A stretch of 64,000 nucleotides of DNA, taken from assembly GCA_002794035.1 (NCBI GenBank), contig PCXQ01000006.1, positions 23,023 to 87,022 of the forward strand. The letters run 5' to 3'. Source of the DNA: Candidatus Yanofskybacteria bacterium CG10_big_fil_rev_8_21_14_0_10_36_16 (GTDB lineage: Bacteria > Patescibacteria > Paceibacteria > 2-02-FULL-40-12 > IGHO2-01-FULL-4-A). This document shows, piece after piece, positions 40,373-49,276 of the stretch. The translations under genes were made by a program, and so were the position numbers. Position 1 is the stretch's first letter. Each line of letters opens with the position of its first letter. The notes beneath the pieces are model-generated. The model was not told where the DNA came from. It ran no database searches and saw only the letters and a list, made by a program, of their open reading frames with translations.

Positions 40373-40987
40373 ATGTTAGGCAAATTATCAAAAATAAAAC
40401 AACCTGCCTTATCTTTTATTTCCAGTAGGAAATATTTCGGGAATTCTAATTCGGGTTTTAGTTTGATTGAAGTATTGCTTGTTACTACTATTTTATCCAT
40501 TTTATCAACGGTTTTAATTTTGACCTTTAGAAGTGATACATCTAATCAAGTATCGAGGATAAGGGCTGCGAAAGTAATAGCAACTGACATTAGAAGAATC
40601 CAATCATTGGCTCTTTCTACAACCTCTTATGATGGCGAAACAACATGCGGCTATGGCATGCTAAAACAAAATAGCAATACTTATATTTTATATGCCGGAC
40701 TATCTGGTGGTATAACATGTCAGTCCAAACCAAAAAATTATCAAGCTGGTATAGACAAAATAATTGAGGTTAAACAAATAATTAACTCAAATCTTAAATT
40801 TCAAAACAATTTTAAAGACATATTTTTTAAACCACCTGACCCAATAGTATACTTCCAAAACACGCACAACATCAACGCCCAGCCCGAGGAAATAAAAATA
40901 ATAAAAAAGAGTGAAAACACTTGCGCTCAATCACCTTGCACAATTGTTAAAGTTTATGTAAGTGGAAAAGTAGAAATAGTACCTTAA
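40373..40987 (+). CDS. FimT/GspH-like minor prepilin
   Basis: 204 residues. Leader of about 28 residues ending SNSG before FSLIEVLLVTTILSILSTVL (Glu5 present), then IRAAKVIATDIRRIQSLALS, which is characteristic of GspH/FimT pseudopilins. Four cysteines. It opens the minor pilin block, whose order resembles fimT-pilV-pilW-pilX in other bacteria. Confidence 0.8.
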   Translation: MLGKLSKIKQPALSFISSRKYFGNSNSGFSLIEVLLVTTILSILSTVLILTFRSDTSNQVSRIRAAKVIATDIRRIQSLALSTTSYDGETTCGYGMLKQNSNTYILYAGLSGGITCQSKPKNYQAGIDKIIEVKQIINSNLKFQNNFKDIFFKPPDPIVYFQNTHNINAQPEEIKIIKKSENTCAQSPCTIVKVYVSGKVEIVP

Positions 40988-41094
40988 TGCTTTATCTTCA
41001 TAAAAAAAGGCTTAATTCATACAATCTGAAACCACTGGAAGATAGTGGTGGTTTTACCCCACTCTTGAACAGCTTGTTTCTACTATTCGTTTAA
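40987..41094 (+). CDS. Mini-ORF resembling a truncated prepilin leader (copy 3)
   Basis: 35 codons, ATG overlapping the preceding stop (TAATG). A basic N-terminus is followed by SGGFTPLLNSLFLLFV and a stop seven bases before the next prepilin gene. The last 14 residues are encoded by sequence almost identical to the end of copy 4. Confidence 0.4.
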   Translation: MLYLHKKRLNSYNLKPLEDSGGFTPLLNSLFLLFV

Positions 41095-41166
41095 TTAAAA
41101 TATGAAATTTAAATTAATAAAGACATTGTTTAACAATGATTTTCCTTATTCAAGGGCGGGGTTTAC
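41053..41166 (+). repeat. 114-bp direct repeat, first copy (second copy 41756-41869)
   Basis: The two copies differ at one base. Each spans the end of a mini-ORF, the gap, and the first 21 codons of the following prepilin gene (41102 or 41805). The identity stops right after the GFT codons. Confidence 0.92.
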
Positions 41167-41653
41167 TCTGGTTGAAGTTGCAATATCAACCGTAATTTTG
41201 GGTATTTTTATGTCTGCACTTCTGTTTATTTTATCTTTAAGCATATCCAGTGCCACTACTGTAAAAAATAATTTTGTTGCAGCATTTTTGGCCCAAGAAG
41301 GTGTAGAACTAATGAACAATCTGAGACACGAAGACTGGATTCAAGGAAGAGAATTCGGGTCTTTTGGAAGTATTCTAGGTGCCGTAAGTGACGGTGAATA
41401 CCGTATTCAATGGGACTCACTTGAACTCATGTCTCTAAACGGAAATCCACAATTACTAATTGATGATTCGACTGGATTGTATGGATACTCTGATGGAGGA
41501 ATAGTTGGTGGAAATTCTGGTTTTTATAGAAAAGTAATAGTTGAAACTGTTGTTCCAGATATAGAAAAAAGGGTTACAGTAAGAATAGAATGGTCTGATG
41601 ATGGAAATGCAAAACAAATAAACACGGAGTGGCATGCATTTAATTGGAAGTAA
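41102..41653 (+). CDS. PilV/GspI-like minor prepilin
   Basis: 183 residues. Leader ends PYSRAG before FTLVEVAISTVILGIFMSAL; the segment AAFLAQEGVELMNNLRHEDW is typical of PilV/GspI. Its first 21 codons are identical in sequence to those of the gene at 41805. The rest is unrelated. Confidence 0.8.
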   Translation: MKFKLIKTLFNNDFPYSRAGFTLVEVAISTVILGIFMSALLFILSLSISSATTVKNNFVAAFLAQEGVELMNNLRHEDWIQGREFGSFGSILGAVSDGEYRIQWDSLELMSLNGNPQLLIDDSTGLYGYSDGGIVGGNSGFYRKVIVETVVPDIEKRVTVRIEWSDDGNAKQINTEWHAFNWK

Positions 41654-41692
41654 ACAATGACTAATTTTTGTTAATCAATTTTTAAAAAACTA

Positions 41693-41797
41693 ATGCAATT
41701 AAAACCAACAAAACAATTATTTAATAGTACTTTTTCACTCTCCTCAAGAGCAAGGTTTACCCCACTCTTGAACAGCTCGTTTCTACTATTCGTTTAA
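41693..41797 (+). CDS. Mini-ORF resembling a truncated prepilin leader (copy 4)
   Basis: 34 codons: a basic start, then FSLSSRARFTPLLNSSFLL and a stop seven bases before the prepilin at 41805. The cleavage glycine is replaced by Arg. It carries a full, decayed copy of the leader palindrome (about 41744-41772). Confidence 0.4.
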   Translation: MQLKPTKQLFNSTFSLSSRARFTPLLNSSFLLFV

Positions 41798-41804
41798 TTA
41801 AAAT

Positions 41805-42362
41805 ATGAAATTTAAATTAATAAAGACATTGTTTAACAATGATTTTCCTTATTCAAGGGCGGGGTTTACCGTATTTGAAATGTTAACTGCGGGCACAATA
41901 TTTACCATTGCTCTTGTTGTTGTTACGGGGTCGTTTGTGCAATCTCTAAGAACAGAAAGGCGTGCCGATAATATAAAGATAGTACAAGAAGATGCTCTGT
42001 TTGTTATGGAAGTTATAAGCAGAGAAATCAGGGTAGCTGAAATCCAAAATAGAACGGGTGATCCTGACTGCCCAGACGATCAGCCAGCATTAGTGCTTTG
42101 CATAATTCACCCTGTAAATGGCGACATCGTATATTCAATTTCTAATAATCAAATACACAGGAACGTTAATGGTAAAGACACCATATTAAGTTCAGACAAT
42201 ATTGAGTTTACAAAACTAGAATTTTACCATTCAGGACTTGAAGCTGGTGATGGCTTGCAGCCCCGAATAACAATTTTAGCAACAGTAAAAAGCGTGGGTC
42301 CAAATGAAACTGTCGAAATAAAAGTACAAACAACAGTATCTCAAAGATTATTACAAAGCTAA
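41805..42362 (+). CDS. PilW-like minor prepilin
   Basis: 185 residues. Leader identical to that of the gene at 41102, then FTVFEMLTAGTIFTIALVVV with Glu5 and ALFVMEVISREIRVAE, as in PilW/GspJ. Its stop overlaps the start of the next gene (TAATG), indicating coupled expression. Confidence 0.8.
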   Translation: MKFKLIKTLFNNDFPYSRAGFTVFEMLTAGTIFTIALVVVTGSFVQSLRTERRADNIKIVQEDALFVMEVISREIRVAEIQNRTGDPDCPDDQPALVLCIIHPVNGDIVYSISNNQIHRNVNGKDTILSSDNIEFTKLEFYHSGLEAGDGLQPRITILATVKSVGPNETVEIKVQTTVSQRLLQS

Positions 42363-43336
42363 TGAAATATTATAAAAACAATTCTGGAATTGCCTTATTG
42401 CTAACCATAGTTTTTGTTACAGCAATGATCACTGTTATGATAGCTCTAATTGCAACATTCTTACCGAGAATAAAAACCTCATTTGATGTTAAAAATTCGG
42501 TAAATGCTCTATACGCCGCGGATACAGGGATTGAATATTGTTTATATGTTAGAAAAGCAATACTCACAGGAAGCAGATTGTATTGGAAATTTAATGAGGG
42601 TAACGGTAATAAAGTTTATGACTCAACAACAAGTAGCAATGACGGCAATATTTTTGGAAACAGAATTTGGACCATAGGTTTTTCAGGCAATGCGCTCCAA
42701 TTTGACGGAGCTGGGGATTATATACTACACGAAAACGGAAGCACCGGGAGGCCGACATCACTCGCCAACAACCCTCTAAGTTTTACCGCTTGGATAAAAA
42801 CACTCTCAACAGAAGGACTGATCATGCAACAAGGTTCTACAGATGCCGGAATGATGCTTGCCATAAGAGGCGGTAGGGCCGAATTTACATACAGGTGGAG
42901 CGCCTCAAGCCTTACAACACTTACAGGGACAACCTTTGTTAATGATAACAATTGGCATCTTTTAGTCGGAACCATAGATGGATCGGGTAATATGAGGTTG
43001 GTGGTTGATAATCAAACACAGGGTACAGGATTAGCGACCCTATCTACAACCGAACCAACTTATGGTTTTCTGGTAGGATCTGCAGTGGCAATATCAGGAG
43101 GAGTTATAAACCCCACAGCTGATTTTAATGGAACAATCGATGATGTAAGAATATATGCCAAAGATTTGACTCCTGATATAATTGAAATTATATATAATGG
43201 TTTTACTCTACCAGTCTTTCAAAACGATTCTGAATTTACCCTCAATCCACCAGATTGTACAACAGAACCTCTTATATCAGTAGGCTCCTCTGGAACCTTT
43301 AGAGGAGTAAACAGGGCTTTTGAAATAAGTTTTTAA
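42362..43336 (+). CDS. PilX-like protein with LamG/concanavalin-like domain
   Basis: 324 residues. N-terminus NNSGIALLLTIVFVTAMITV and LYAADTGIEYCLYV mark a PilX/GspK-type component. From about residue 65 to 280 comes a LamG-3-type jelly-roll domain: LYWKFNEGNGNKVYDSTTSS, GNALQFDGAGDYI, LSFTAWIKT, NWHLLVGTIDGSGNMRLVV and FNGTIDDVRIYAKDL, all standard for that family. LamG domains bind sugars or proteins, so this may be a pilus-tip adhesin. It ends the second pilus cluster at a terminator. Confidence 0.82.
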   Translation: MKYYKNNSGIALLLTIVFVTAMITVMIALIATFLPRIKTSFDVKNSVNALYAADTGIEYCLYVRKAILTGSRLYWKFNEGNGNKVYDSTTSSNDGNIFGNRIWTIGFSGNALQFDGAGDYILHENGSTGRPTSLANNPLSFTAWIKTLSTEGLIMQQGSTDAGMMLAIRGGRAEFTYRWSASSLTTLTGTTFVNDNNWHLLVGTIDGSGNMRLVVDNQTQGTGLATLSTTEPTYGFLVGSAVAISGGVINPTADFNGTIDDVRIYAKDLTPDIIEIIYNGFTLPVFQNDSEFTLNPPDCTTEPLISVGSSGTFRGVNRAFEISF

Positions 43337-43360
43337 CATTGAATAGTTTTTATTTTATGT

Positions 43361-43394
43361 ATTAAAAAACGCCATTTTTAGTGCGTTTTTTAAT
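43361..43394 (+). terminator. Intrinsic terminator
   Basis: ATTAAAAAACGC ... GCGTTTTTTAAT hairpin, both directions. Confidence 0.85.
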
Positions 43395-43429
43395 TGAAAA
43401 TATCAATTAGAAGTGGTTAAATTATATTA

Positions 43430-45484
43430 ATGAACGACAAAAACCCAACAAAACAAGAGGCAAAAGAAAGAATAGAACAGCTTAAAAAACTTATTAAAAA
43501 ATACCGTTATAGCAGATTAACTCTAGACAAACCGTTGGCGGAAGAACAGGTTGAGGACTCCTTAAAAAAGGAACTTTTTGATTTGGAACAACAATATCCT
43601 GATTTAATTACTCCTGATTCTCCCAGCCAAAGAGTAGGAGGAAAACCGCTTGATAAATTTGAAAAATTTAAACACCCTCGCCCCATGTTGTCATTTAATG
43701 ATGCTTTTAATCAAAACGACATGGAAGATTGGCAGGATAGAATTGCAAGGGTCTTAAACGTAGAAATCCCAAAAGATGGACATGCCCGCTCAAATTTTGC
43801 AGAGCAAAAACTAGGTGGGTATTATTGCGAATTAAAACTTGATGGGCTTGCAATTGAGTTGGTTTATAAAGATGGCAAATTAGAAGTTGGTTCAACAAGA
43901 GGAGACGGATTGGTAGGTGAAAATGTGACTCAAAATTTAAAAACAATAGAATCAATTCCTTTGTCTTTGATAGCAGACCCCAACAACAAAGAGGTGGTGG
44001 TTAGAGGAGAGGTCTTTATTAATAAGAAAGATTTTGAAAAAATAAACAAAAAATACGAAAAGGAAGTTAAAAAAACATATGCCAATCCAAGAAACCTTGC
44101 TGCGGGCTCTGTTCGACAGCTAAACTCTAAGATTACAGCCGAAAGAAATCTAGATTTCTTTGCTTATGATTTAATAACAGATTTTGGTCAAAAAACCCAC
44201 GAAGACAAACATGATATTTTAAAAAATATGGGCTTCCCAACAAACCCCAACAACAAATTCTGCAAAAACTTAAAAGAAGTCCAAACATTTAGAGATCAAT
44301 GGGAAAAACAAAAAGAAAAATTACCCTATCAAATAGATGGTGTAGTTGTTCAAATAAACGATAATAAATTATTTGAAAAATTAGGAGTTGTTGGAAAATC
44401 ACCTCGCGCCGCAATTGCTTATAAGTTTTCGCCTGAGCACGGAACTACAAAGGTTAAAGACATCATAATAAGCGTAGGCAGAACTGGAACACTAACCCCT
44501 GTGGCAATACTTGAACCAGTTGAAATTGGAGGTACAACCGTAAGCAGAGCTACTTTACATAACGAGGATGAAATAGATCGTCTTGGCATAAAAATAGGCG
44601 ATACAGTAGTAGTAGGCAGAGCAGGAGACGTTATACCAGACATATTAGAAGTCATTAAGGACCTAAGAACAGGCAAAGAAAAAACGTTTAGATTCCCCGA
44701 GCAATGCCCAATTTGTGGCAACAAAACTGAACGCGCAAAAGGTGAAGCCGCCCACAAATGTGTAAATAAAAATTGCCCTGCAATAAAAAGAAGGGGCATG
44801 TATCATTTTGTATCAAGAGGAGCATTAGATATCGAAGGATTGGGACCTAAAATCATAGATCAACTATTAGATGCGGGACTAATTAAAGATTCCGCTGATT
44901 TATACAATTTAAAAAAAGAAGATCTCTTAAACCTTGAACGTTTTGCTGAAAAATCTGCCGAGAATACCATAAACGCAATACAAGACAGAAAAAAAATACC
45001 GCTTGATCGTTTTATATATGCACTAGGTATTCCAAATGTTGGTTCTGAAACAGCGCTGGATCTTGCAAGAAAATATGGAACATTAGAAAAATTATCTAAA
45101 GCCAACTTTGAAGAACTGGAAAAAATAAAGGACATCGGCAATGTAGTCGCCAAAAGCATAGACAACTGGTTCACTGATCCTTACCACAAAAACTTGCTCA
45201 ATAAATTTAAAGAATCTGGAGTTAAAGCACTAGAACAAAAAACATCACAAAAATCTTCTAAACTAAAAGATCTCACATTTGTTTTCACGGGAACGCTAGA
45301 GTCAATAACTCGAGAAGATGCTGAGGAACTAGCACGAGAAAATGGAGGCAACACATCATCATCTGTTTCAAAAGCAACAGATTACCTTGTAACAGGTGAA
45401 AGCCCTGGTTCAAAGTATGACAAAGCTCAAAAATTAGGCATCAAAATAATAAGCGAGGAAGAATTCATAAAATTGTTAAAGTAA
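43430..45484 (+). CDS. ligA: NAD-dependent DNA ligase
   Basis: 684 residues. Ia domain, adenylation domain with the nucleophile K136 in CELKLDGLAIELVY, AYKFSPEHGTTKVKDI, OB fold (GRTGTLTPVAILEPV), zinc finger (CPICGNKTERAKGEAAHKC), helix-hairpin-helix region and a C-terminal BRCT domain (KLKDLTFVFTGTLESITRED). Complete. It seals nicks in replication and repair. The TTAAAT box seven bases before the ATG suggests a leaderless mRNA. Confidence 0.96.
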   Translation: MNDKNPTKQEAKERIEQLKKLIKKYRYSRLTLDKPLAEEQVEDSLKKELFDLEQQYPDLITPDSPSQRVGGKPLDKFEKFKHPRPMLSFNDAFNQNDMEDWQDRIARVLNVEIPKDGHARSNFAEQKLGGYYCELKLDGLAIELVYKDGKLEVGSTRGDGLVGENVTQNLKTIESIPLSLIADPNNKEVVVRGEVFINKKDFEKINKKYEKEVKKTYANPRNLAAGSVRQLNSKITAERNLDFFAYDLITDFGQKTHEDKHDILKNMGFPTNPNNKFCKNLKEVQTFRDQWEKQKEKLPYQIDGVVVQINDNKLFEKLGVVGKSPRAAIAYKFSPEHGTTKVKDIIISVGRTGTLTPVAILEPVEIGGTTVSRATLHNEDEIDRLGIKIGDTVVVGRAGDVIPDILEVIKDLRTGKEKTFRFPEQCPICGNKTERAKGEAAHKCVNKNCPAIKRRGMYHFVSRGALDIEGLGPKIIDQLLDAGLIKDSADLYNLKKEDLLNLERFAEKSAENTINAIQDRKKIPLDRFIYALGIPNVGSETALDLARKYGTLEKLSKANFEELEKIKDIGNVVAKSIDNWFTDPYHKNLLNKFKESGVKALEQKTSQKSSKLKDLTFVFTGTLESITREDAEELARENGGNTSSSVSKATDYLVTGESPGSKYDKAQKLGIKIISEEEFIKLLK

Positions 45485-45554
45485 AAAACATAATAATAAT
45501 CATGATAAAACTTAGGTTTTTTTAATATTTTGTGTTAATTTATGAATATAACTT

Positions 45555-45866
45555 ATGTCAAAAATAACTAAAATTGAAGTAACAAATATTGCAAATCTTG
45601 CTCGAATCGATTTAACAGACAAAGAAAAAGAAAAAATGGCCAAAGAGCTTGGTTCGGTTTTGGAATATATTGATCAGCTTCAAGAAGTTGATACTAGCAA
45701 AGTCCAAGCGGACATTAACCCCCATCACGAACTTATTAATATTTTAAGAGAAGATGATAAATTAAGTCATGAACCCGCTGAAAATACGGATAAATTATTA
45801 AAAGAAGCTCCTGAAACAAAAGATGGTTTCATTAAGGTTAAATCCGTATTTAATAAAGATAAATGA
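45555..45866 (+). CDS. gatC: Asp/Glu-tRNA amidotransferase subunit C
   Basis: 103 residues: VTNIANLARIDLTDKEKEKM, EVDTSKVQADINPHHELINI, LREDD, the standard GatC pattern. It bridges GatA and GatB. The TGA stop overlaps the gatA ATG. Confidence 0.92.
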   Translation: MSKITKIEVTNIANLARIDLTDKEKEKMAKELGSVLEYIDQLQEVDTSKVQADINPHHELINILREDDKLSHEPAENTDKLLKEAPETKDGFIKVKSVFNKDK

Positions 45867-47272
45867 CAAAAGAAAACACAATTAAATCAATTCACGAAAG
45901 CCTTGAGAAAGGAGAATTTAGTGCAGAAGAAATTTTTAAACATTACCATGACAAGATAAACAAAAAGAATAAGGAACTAAACGCTTATCTTTCTGTGTTT
46001 AAAGACCCTCAAATTGAAGGCTCACGTCCTTCAGTTCTTTCAGGCATACCCTCAGCAATCAAGGACAATATTTTAATTGAAGGTGAAAAATGTACCGCAG
46101 CATCTAAAATCCTAGAAAATTACACTGCAACATATGACGCAGGTGTTATATCAAAACTAAAAAAATCAGGTGTTCAATTTTTAGGAAAAACGAACATGGA
46201 TGATTCCGCAATGGGTGCATCTGGAGAAAGTTCAGCTTTTGGTCCAACAAAAAATCCTCATGACTTATCTAGAGTGCCCGGTGGTTCATCAAGCGGTTCA
46301 GCTGCTGCTGTAGCTGCTGACCTTGCTGTTTTTGCTTTGGGCTCAGACACAGGAGGATCAATCAGGTGCCCAGCATCGTTTTGTGGGATTGTAGGATTAA
46401 ACCCAACATATGGCAGAGTATCGCGCCATGGTTTAATAGCTATGGCATCAAGTTTAGACCAGATAGGGCCTCTTACAAAAAATGTAGAAGATGCAGCTCT
46501 GATTTTAAATGCCATATCAGGACATGACGAGATGGATGCAACTTCAGCAAAAAAAGAAGTGCCTGACTTTACCAAAAACTTAGACAAGCCACTAAAAGGA
46601 TTACGTGCCGCAGTACCAAAAGAATTTATGGGGGAAGGATTAGAAGAAAACGTAAAACAATTAGTATTAAAAACCATAGCAAAGCTTGAATCGCTTGGTG
46701 TTCACGTGGATCAAGTTTCTATGCCTCACTTAAAATATTCCATAGCTGTTTATTATATTATTGTACCTTCCGAGGTTTCTGCTAACTTAGCAAGGCTTGA
46801 TGGCATAAGATACGGCTTATCTGAAAAAGCTGACAATTTATTCGATGTTTATGCAAAATCAAAAGAAAAAGGATTTGGTCCGGAAATCAAAAGAAGGATA
46901 ATGCTTGGAACCTATGCGTTATCTTCTGGTTATTACGATGCCTATTACAAAAAAGCACAAAAGGTGCGAACTGTTATAAGACATGATTTTGATAAGGTTT
47001 TTGAAGATTTTGACATTATTGTTGGTCCAACAATGCCCACTCCCGCATTTAAACTAGGAGAAAAATCAGAGGATCCTCTATCTATGTATTTAGCAGATAT
47101 ATTTACATGTCCTTCTAAGCTTGCTGGATTACCTGCTATTTCTGTGCCTTGCGGTATCACGAATAAACTACCAGTAGGATTTCAAATAATAGGCAGACAT
47201 TTTGATGAATACACCTTATTAAGGGTAGGTCACCAACTAGAAAAAGAAGGGATAAAAAACCAGACGGTTTAA
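45863..47272 (+). CDS. gatA: Asp/Glu-tRNA amidotransferase subunit A
   Basis: 469 residues. Amidase signature with the catalytic Lys-cisSer-Ser triad: K in GIPSAIKDNI, the serines in GGSSSGSAAAVAA and DTGGSIRCPASFCG. It releases ammonia from glutamine for tRNA-dependent Gln/Asn synthesis. Coupled to gatC by a 4-bp overlap; gatB is not in the window. Confidence 0.95.
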   Translation: MTKENTIKSIHESLEKGEFSAEEIFKHYHDKINKKNKELNAYLSVFKDPQIEGSRPSVLSGIPSAIKDNILIEGEKCTAASKILENYTATYDAGVISKLKKSGVQFLGKTNMDDSAMGASGESSAFGPTKNPHDLSRVPGGSSSGSAAAVAADLAVFALGSDTGGSIRCPASFCGIVGLNPTYGRVSRHGLIAMASSLDQIGPLTKNVEDAALILNAISGHDEMDATSAKKEVPDFTKNLDKPLKGLRAAVPKEFMGEGLEENVKQLVLKTIAKLESLGVHVDQVSMPHLKYSIAVYYIIVPSEVSANLARLDGIRYGLSEKADNLFDVYAKSKEKGFGPEIKRRIMLGTYALSSGYYDAYYKKAQKVRTVIRHDFDKVFEDFDIIVGPTMPTPAFKLGEKSEDPLSMYLADIFTCPSKLAGLPAISVPCGITNKLPVGFQIIGRHFDEYTLLRVGHQLEKEGIKNQTV

Positions 47273-47282
47273 TTAATAAACA

Positions 47283-47909
47283 ATGGCCATTGCTCAAGCT
47301 AATAATTTAAATTTCACATCGAGTACTGATGCAGCACAAAATGTCGGACCCAACTTAGGTCCAGCAATTGCTCAAATAGCAACTCGGGCCTTTGATTTTG
47401 TGCAAAATTTTGATTATGTAGGGCTTTTATCTACCTTAAGATTTATTTCTTACATATTTACAGTTATATTTGTTTTAATTCTGGGATATATACTTTATAA
47501 AGTAAGCCAATTGTCATCAAAAGGAACAGGAAGTAGTATGCCACTAGAGGGCATCAAAGACGAGCTCTCACCACCCCAGCCAGCTCAAAGTGCCTACGAT
47601 GCAAGATGGAAAGAAATTAAGAAACATGCCGAATCATTCAATGTTGCCGAGTGGAAATTTGCCGTAGTTGAGGGAGACAAACTTGTTCATGACACCTTAA
47701 AGAAAGCAGGTTTTGGTACTGGGTCAATGGGAGACATTCTAGAATCAACATCACATGATCAGTTGCCTGAAATAGGAAACCTGTGGGATGCTCACAAACT
47801 AAGAAATCTATTAGTTCATGATTCAGATTATGAACTAACCCACAACCAAGCCTTGGCTGCAATAAATGTTTTTGAAAGGGTATTAAAAGAATTAGGCGCA
47901 ATAAACTAA
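47283..47909 (+). CDS. Membrane protein with HEPN-like C-terminal domain
   Basis: 208 residues. An N-terminal region, one strong membrane helix (FISYIFTVIFVLILGYILY, about 58-78), a Pro-rich linker, then a soluble helical domain (about 100-208) ending LWDAHKLRNLLVHDSDYELT and a final helix. RNLLVH fits the R-x4-H motif of HEPN domains, many of which are ribonucleases or nucleotide-binding helpers. It is 10 bp after gatA. Catalytic activity is unproven. Confidence 0.6.
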   Translation: MAIAQANNLNFTSSTDAAQNVGPNLGPAIAQIATRAFDFVQNFDYVGLLSTLRFISYIFTVIFVLILGYILYKVSQLSSKGTGSSMPLEGIKDELSPPQPAQSAYDARWKEIKKHAESFNVAEWKFAVVEGDKLVHDTLKKAGFGTGSMGDILESTSHDQLPEIGNLWDAHKLRNLLVHDSDYELTHNQALAAINVFERVLKELGAIN

Positions 47910-47972
47910 AAGATTAAGCATGATTGCTCACAGCTAACATTCATGTTATTCTGGGAGTGCACAACACAAACT

Positions 47973-49265
47973 ATGAATCAAAATCACAATCATTATCATT
48001 ACCACACTTACTCCAACGGCTTACGATTAATAACCGTGCCAATGGAAAGCACCAAGACAGTTAACGTCTTGGTTTTGGTTGGAACTGGATCTCGCTATGA
48101 AACAAAGGACATTAACGGGATTTCACATTTTCTTGAACATATGATGTTCAAAGGTACAAAAAAAAGACCCGGGGCATTAGACATAAGCCAAGAGCTTGAT
48201 TCAATTGGAGCTGAATATAACGCCTTCACATCAAAAGAGTACACGGGTTATTACATAAAAGCAGCTAGTTCAAAATTTGATCTAACGCTTGATGTAATAT
48301 CAGACATATTCCAAAATTCAAAACTTGATGAAAAAGAAATAGACAAAGAAAGAGGAGTAATTATAGAAGAAATAAATATGTACTTTGACATGCCTCGCCG
48401 AGATGTCCATGATGTTTTTGAAGGACTTCTTTATGGCGATCAGCCACTGGGCTGGAATATTGCAGGAGAAAAAGAAAACATAAACAACATACAAAGACAT
48501 CAATTTGTAGATTATTTTAATAGCCACTATTTTGCAGGCAATACTATTGTTGCTGTATCTGGCAACGTTACACCTGATGAAGTAAAAGAAAAGGTTGAAA
48601 AAAGTTTCAATAACATAAGGGAACATGAAAAATTAACAGCCCTTCCAACTCATGAAAAACAAGACAAACCGGCACTTAAAACAAAGGAAAAGAAGACCGA
48701 CCAAACAAACTTTATATTGGGCTGTCGTGCTTACAACATGTTTGATGATCACAACTTGAACACAGCTGAGGTGCTATCTGTAATTTTGGGAGGTAACATG
48801 AGTTCACGCTTATTTACCGAGGTTAGAGAAAAAAGAGGGTTGGCATATTCAGTAGCAAGTTGGGCTGATGCATTTACAGATGTCGGCTATTTCGGCACTC
48901 AATCAGGAACTGACAATAGTCGTTTTCTTGAAGCATTAAAGGTTGTGTTAGATGAGTATAAAAAAATAGCAAACGAAAAAATACCCGAAAAAGAACTCAA
49001 AAAAGCTATTGAATACATAAAGGGCAAAACAGTTATAGGACTTGAGTCTTCGGATTCTATGGCTGTTTTTTATGCTGAACAAGAATTACTTAGAAAAGAA
49101 ATCAAAACCCCAGAAGAAAAATTAAAAGAAATAGAAAAAGTTACGATTGATGATATACAAAAAATTGCTCAAGACATTTTTAAACCTGAAAAATTAAACC
49201 TCGCAGTAATTGGGCCAGTTCAAGATAAGGAGGAGGAAATACAAAAAATACTCAATTCATGGTAA
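47973..49265 (+). CDS. M16 family zinc peptidase
   Basis: About 430 residues from ATG 47973; an in-frame ATG at 47943 is possible, but a TGTTATTCT box at 47944 argues for the later start. The inverted zinc motif HFLEH (H52, E55, H56) lies in GISHFLEHMMFKGT, with the distal glutamate in ERGVIIEEINMY. The second half is the inactive M16 domain (LGGNMSSRLFTEVREKRGLAYS). Similar to PqqL/YmxG-type processing peptidases. No signal peptide, so cytosolic. Confidence 0.9.
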   Translation: MNQNHNHYHYHTYSNGLRLITVPMESTKTVNVLVLVGTGSRYETKDINGISHFLEHMMFKGTKKRPGALDISQELDSIGAEYNAFTSKEYTGYYIKAASSKFDLTLDVISDIFQNSKLDEKEIDKERGVIIEEINMYFDMPRRDVHDVFEGLLYGDQPLGWNIAGEKENINNIQRHQFVDYFNSHYFAGNTIVAVSGNVTPDEVKEKVEKSFNNIREHEKLTALPTHEKQDKPALKTKEKKTDQTNFILGCRAYNMFDDHNLNTAEVLSVILGGNMSSRLFTEVREKRGLAYSVASWADAFTDVGYFGTQSGTDNSRFLEALKVVLDEYKKIANEKIPEKELKKAIEYIKGKTVIGLESSDSMAVFYAEQELLRKEIKTPEEKLKEIEKVTIDDIQKIAQDIFKPEKLNLAVIGPVQDKEEEIQKILNSW

Positions 49266-49276
49266 TATTAACTTAG

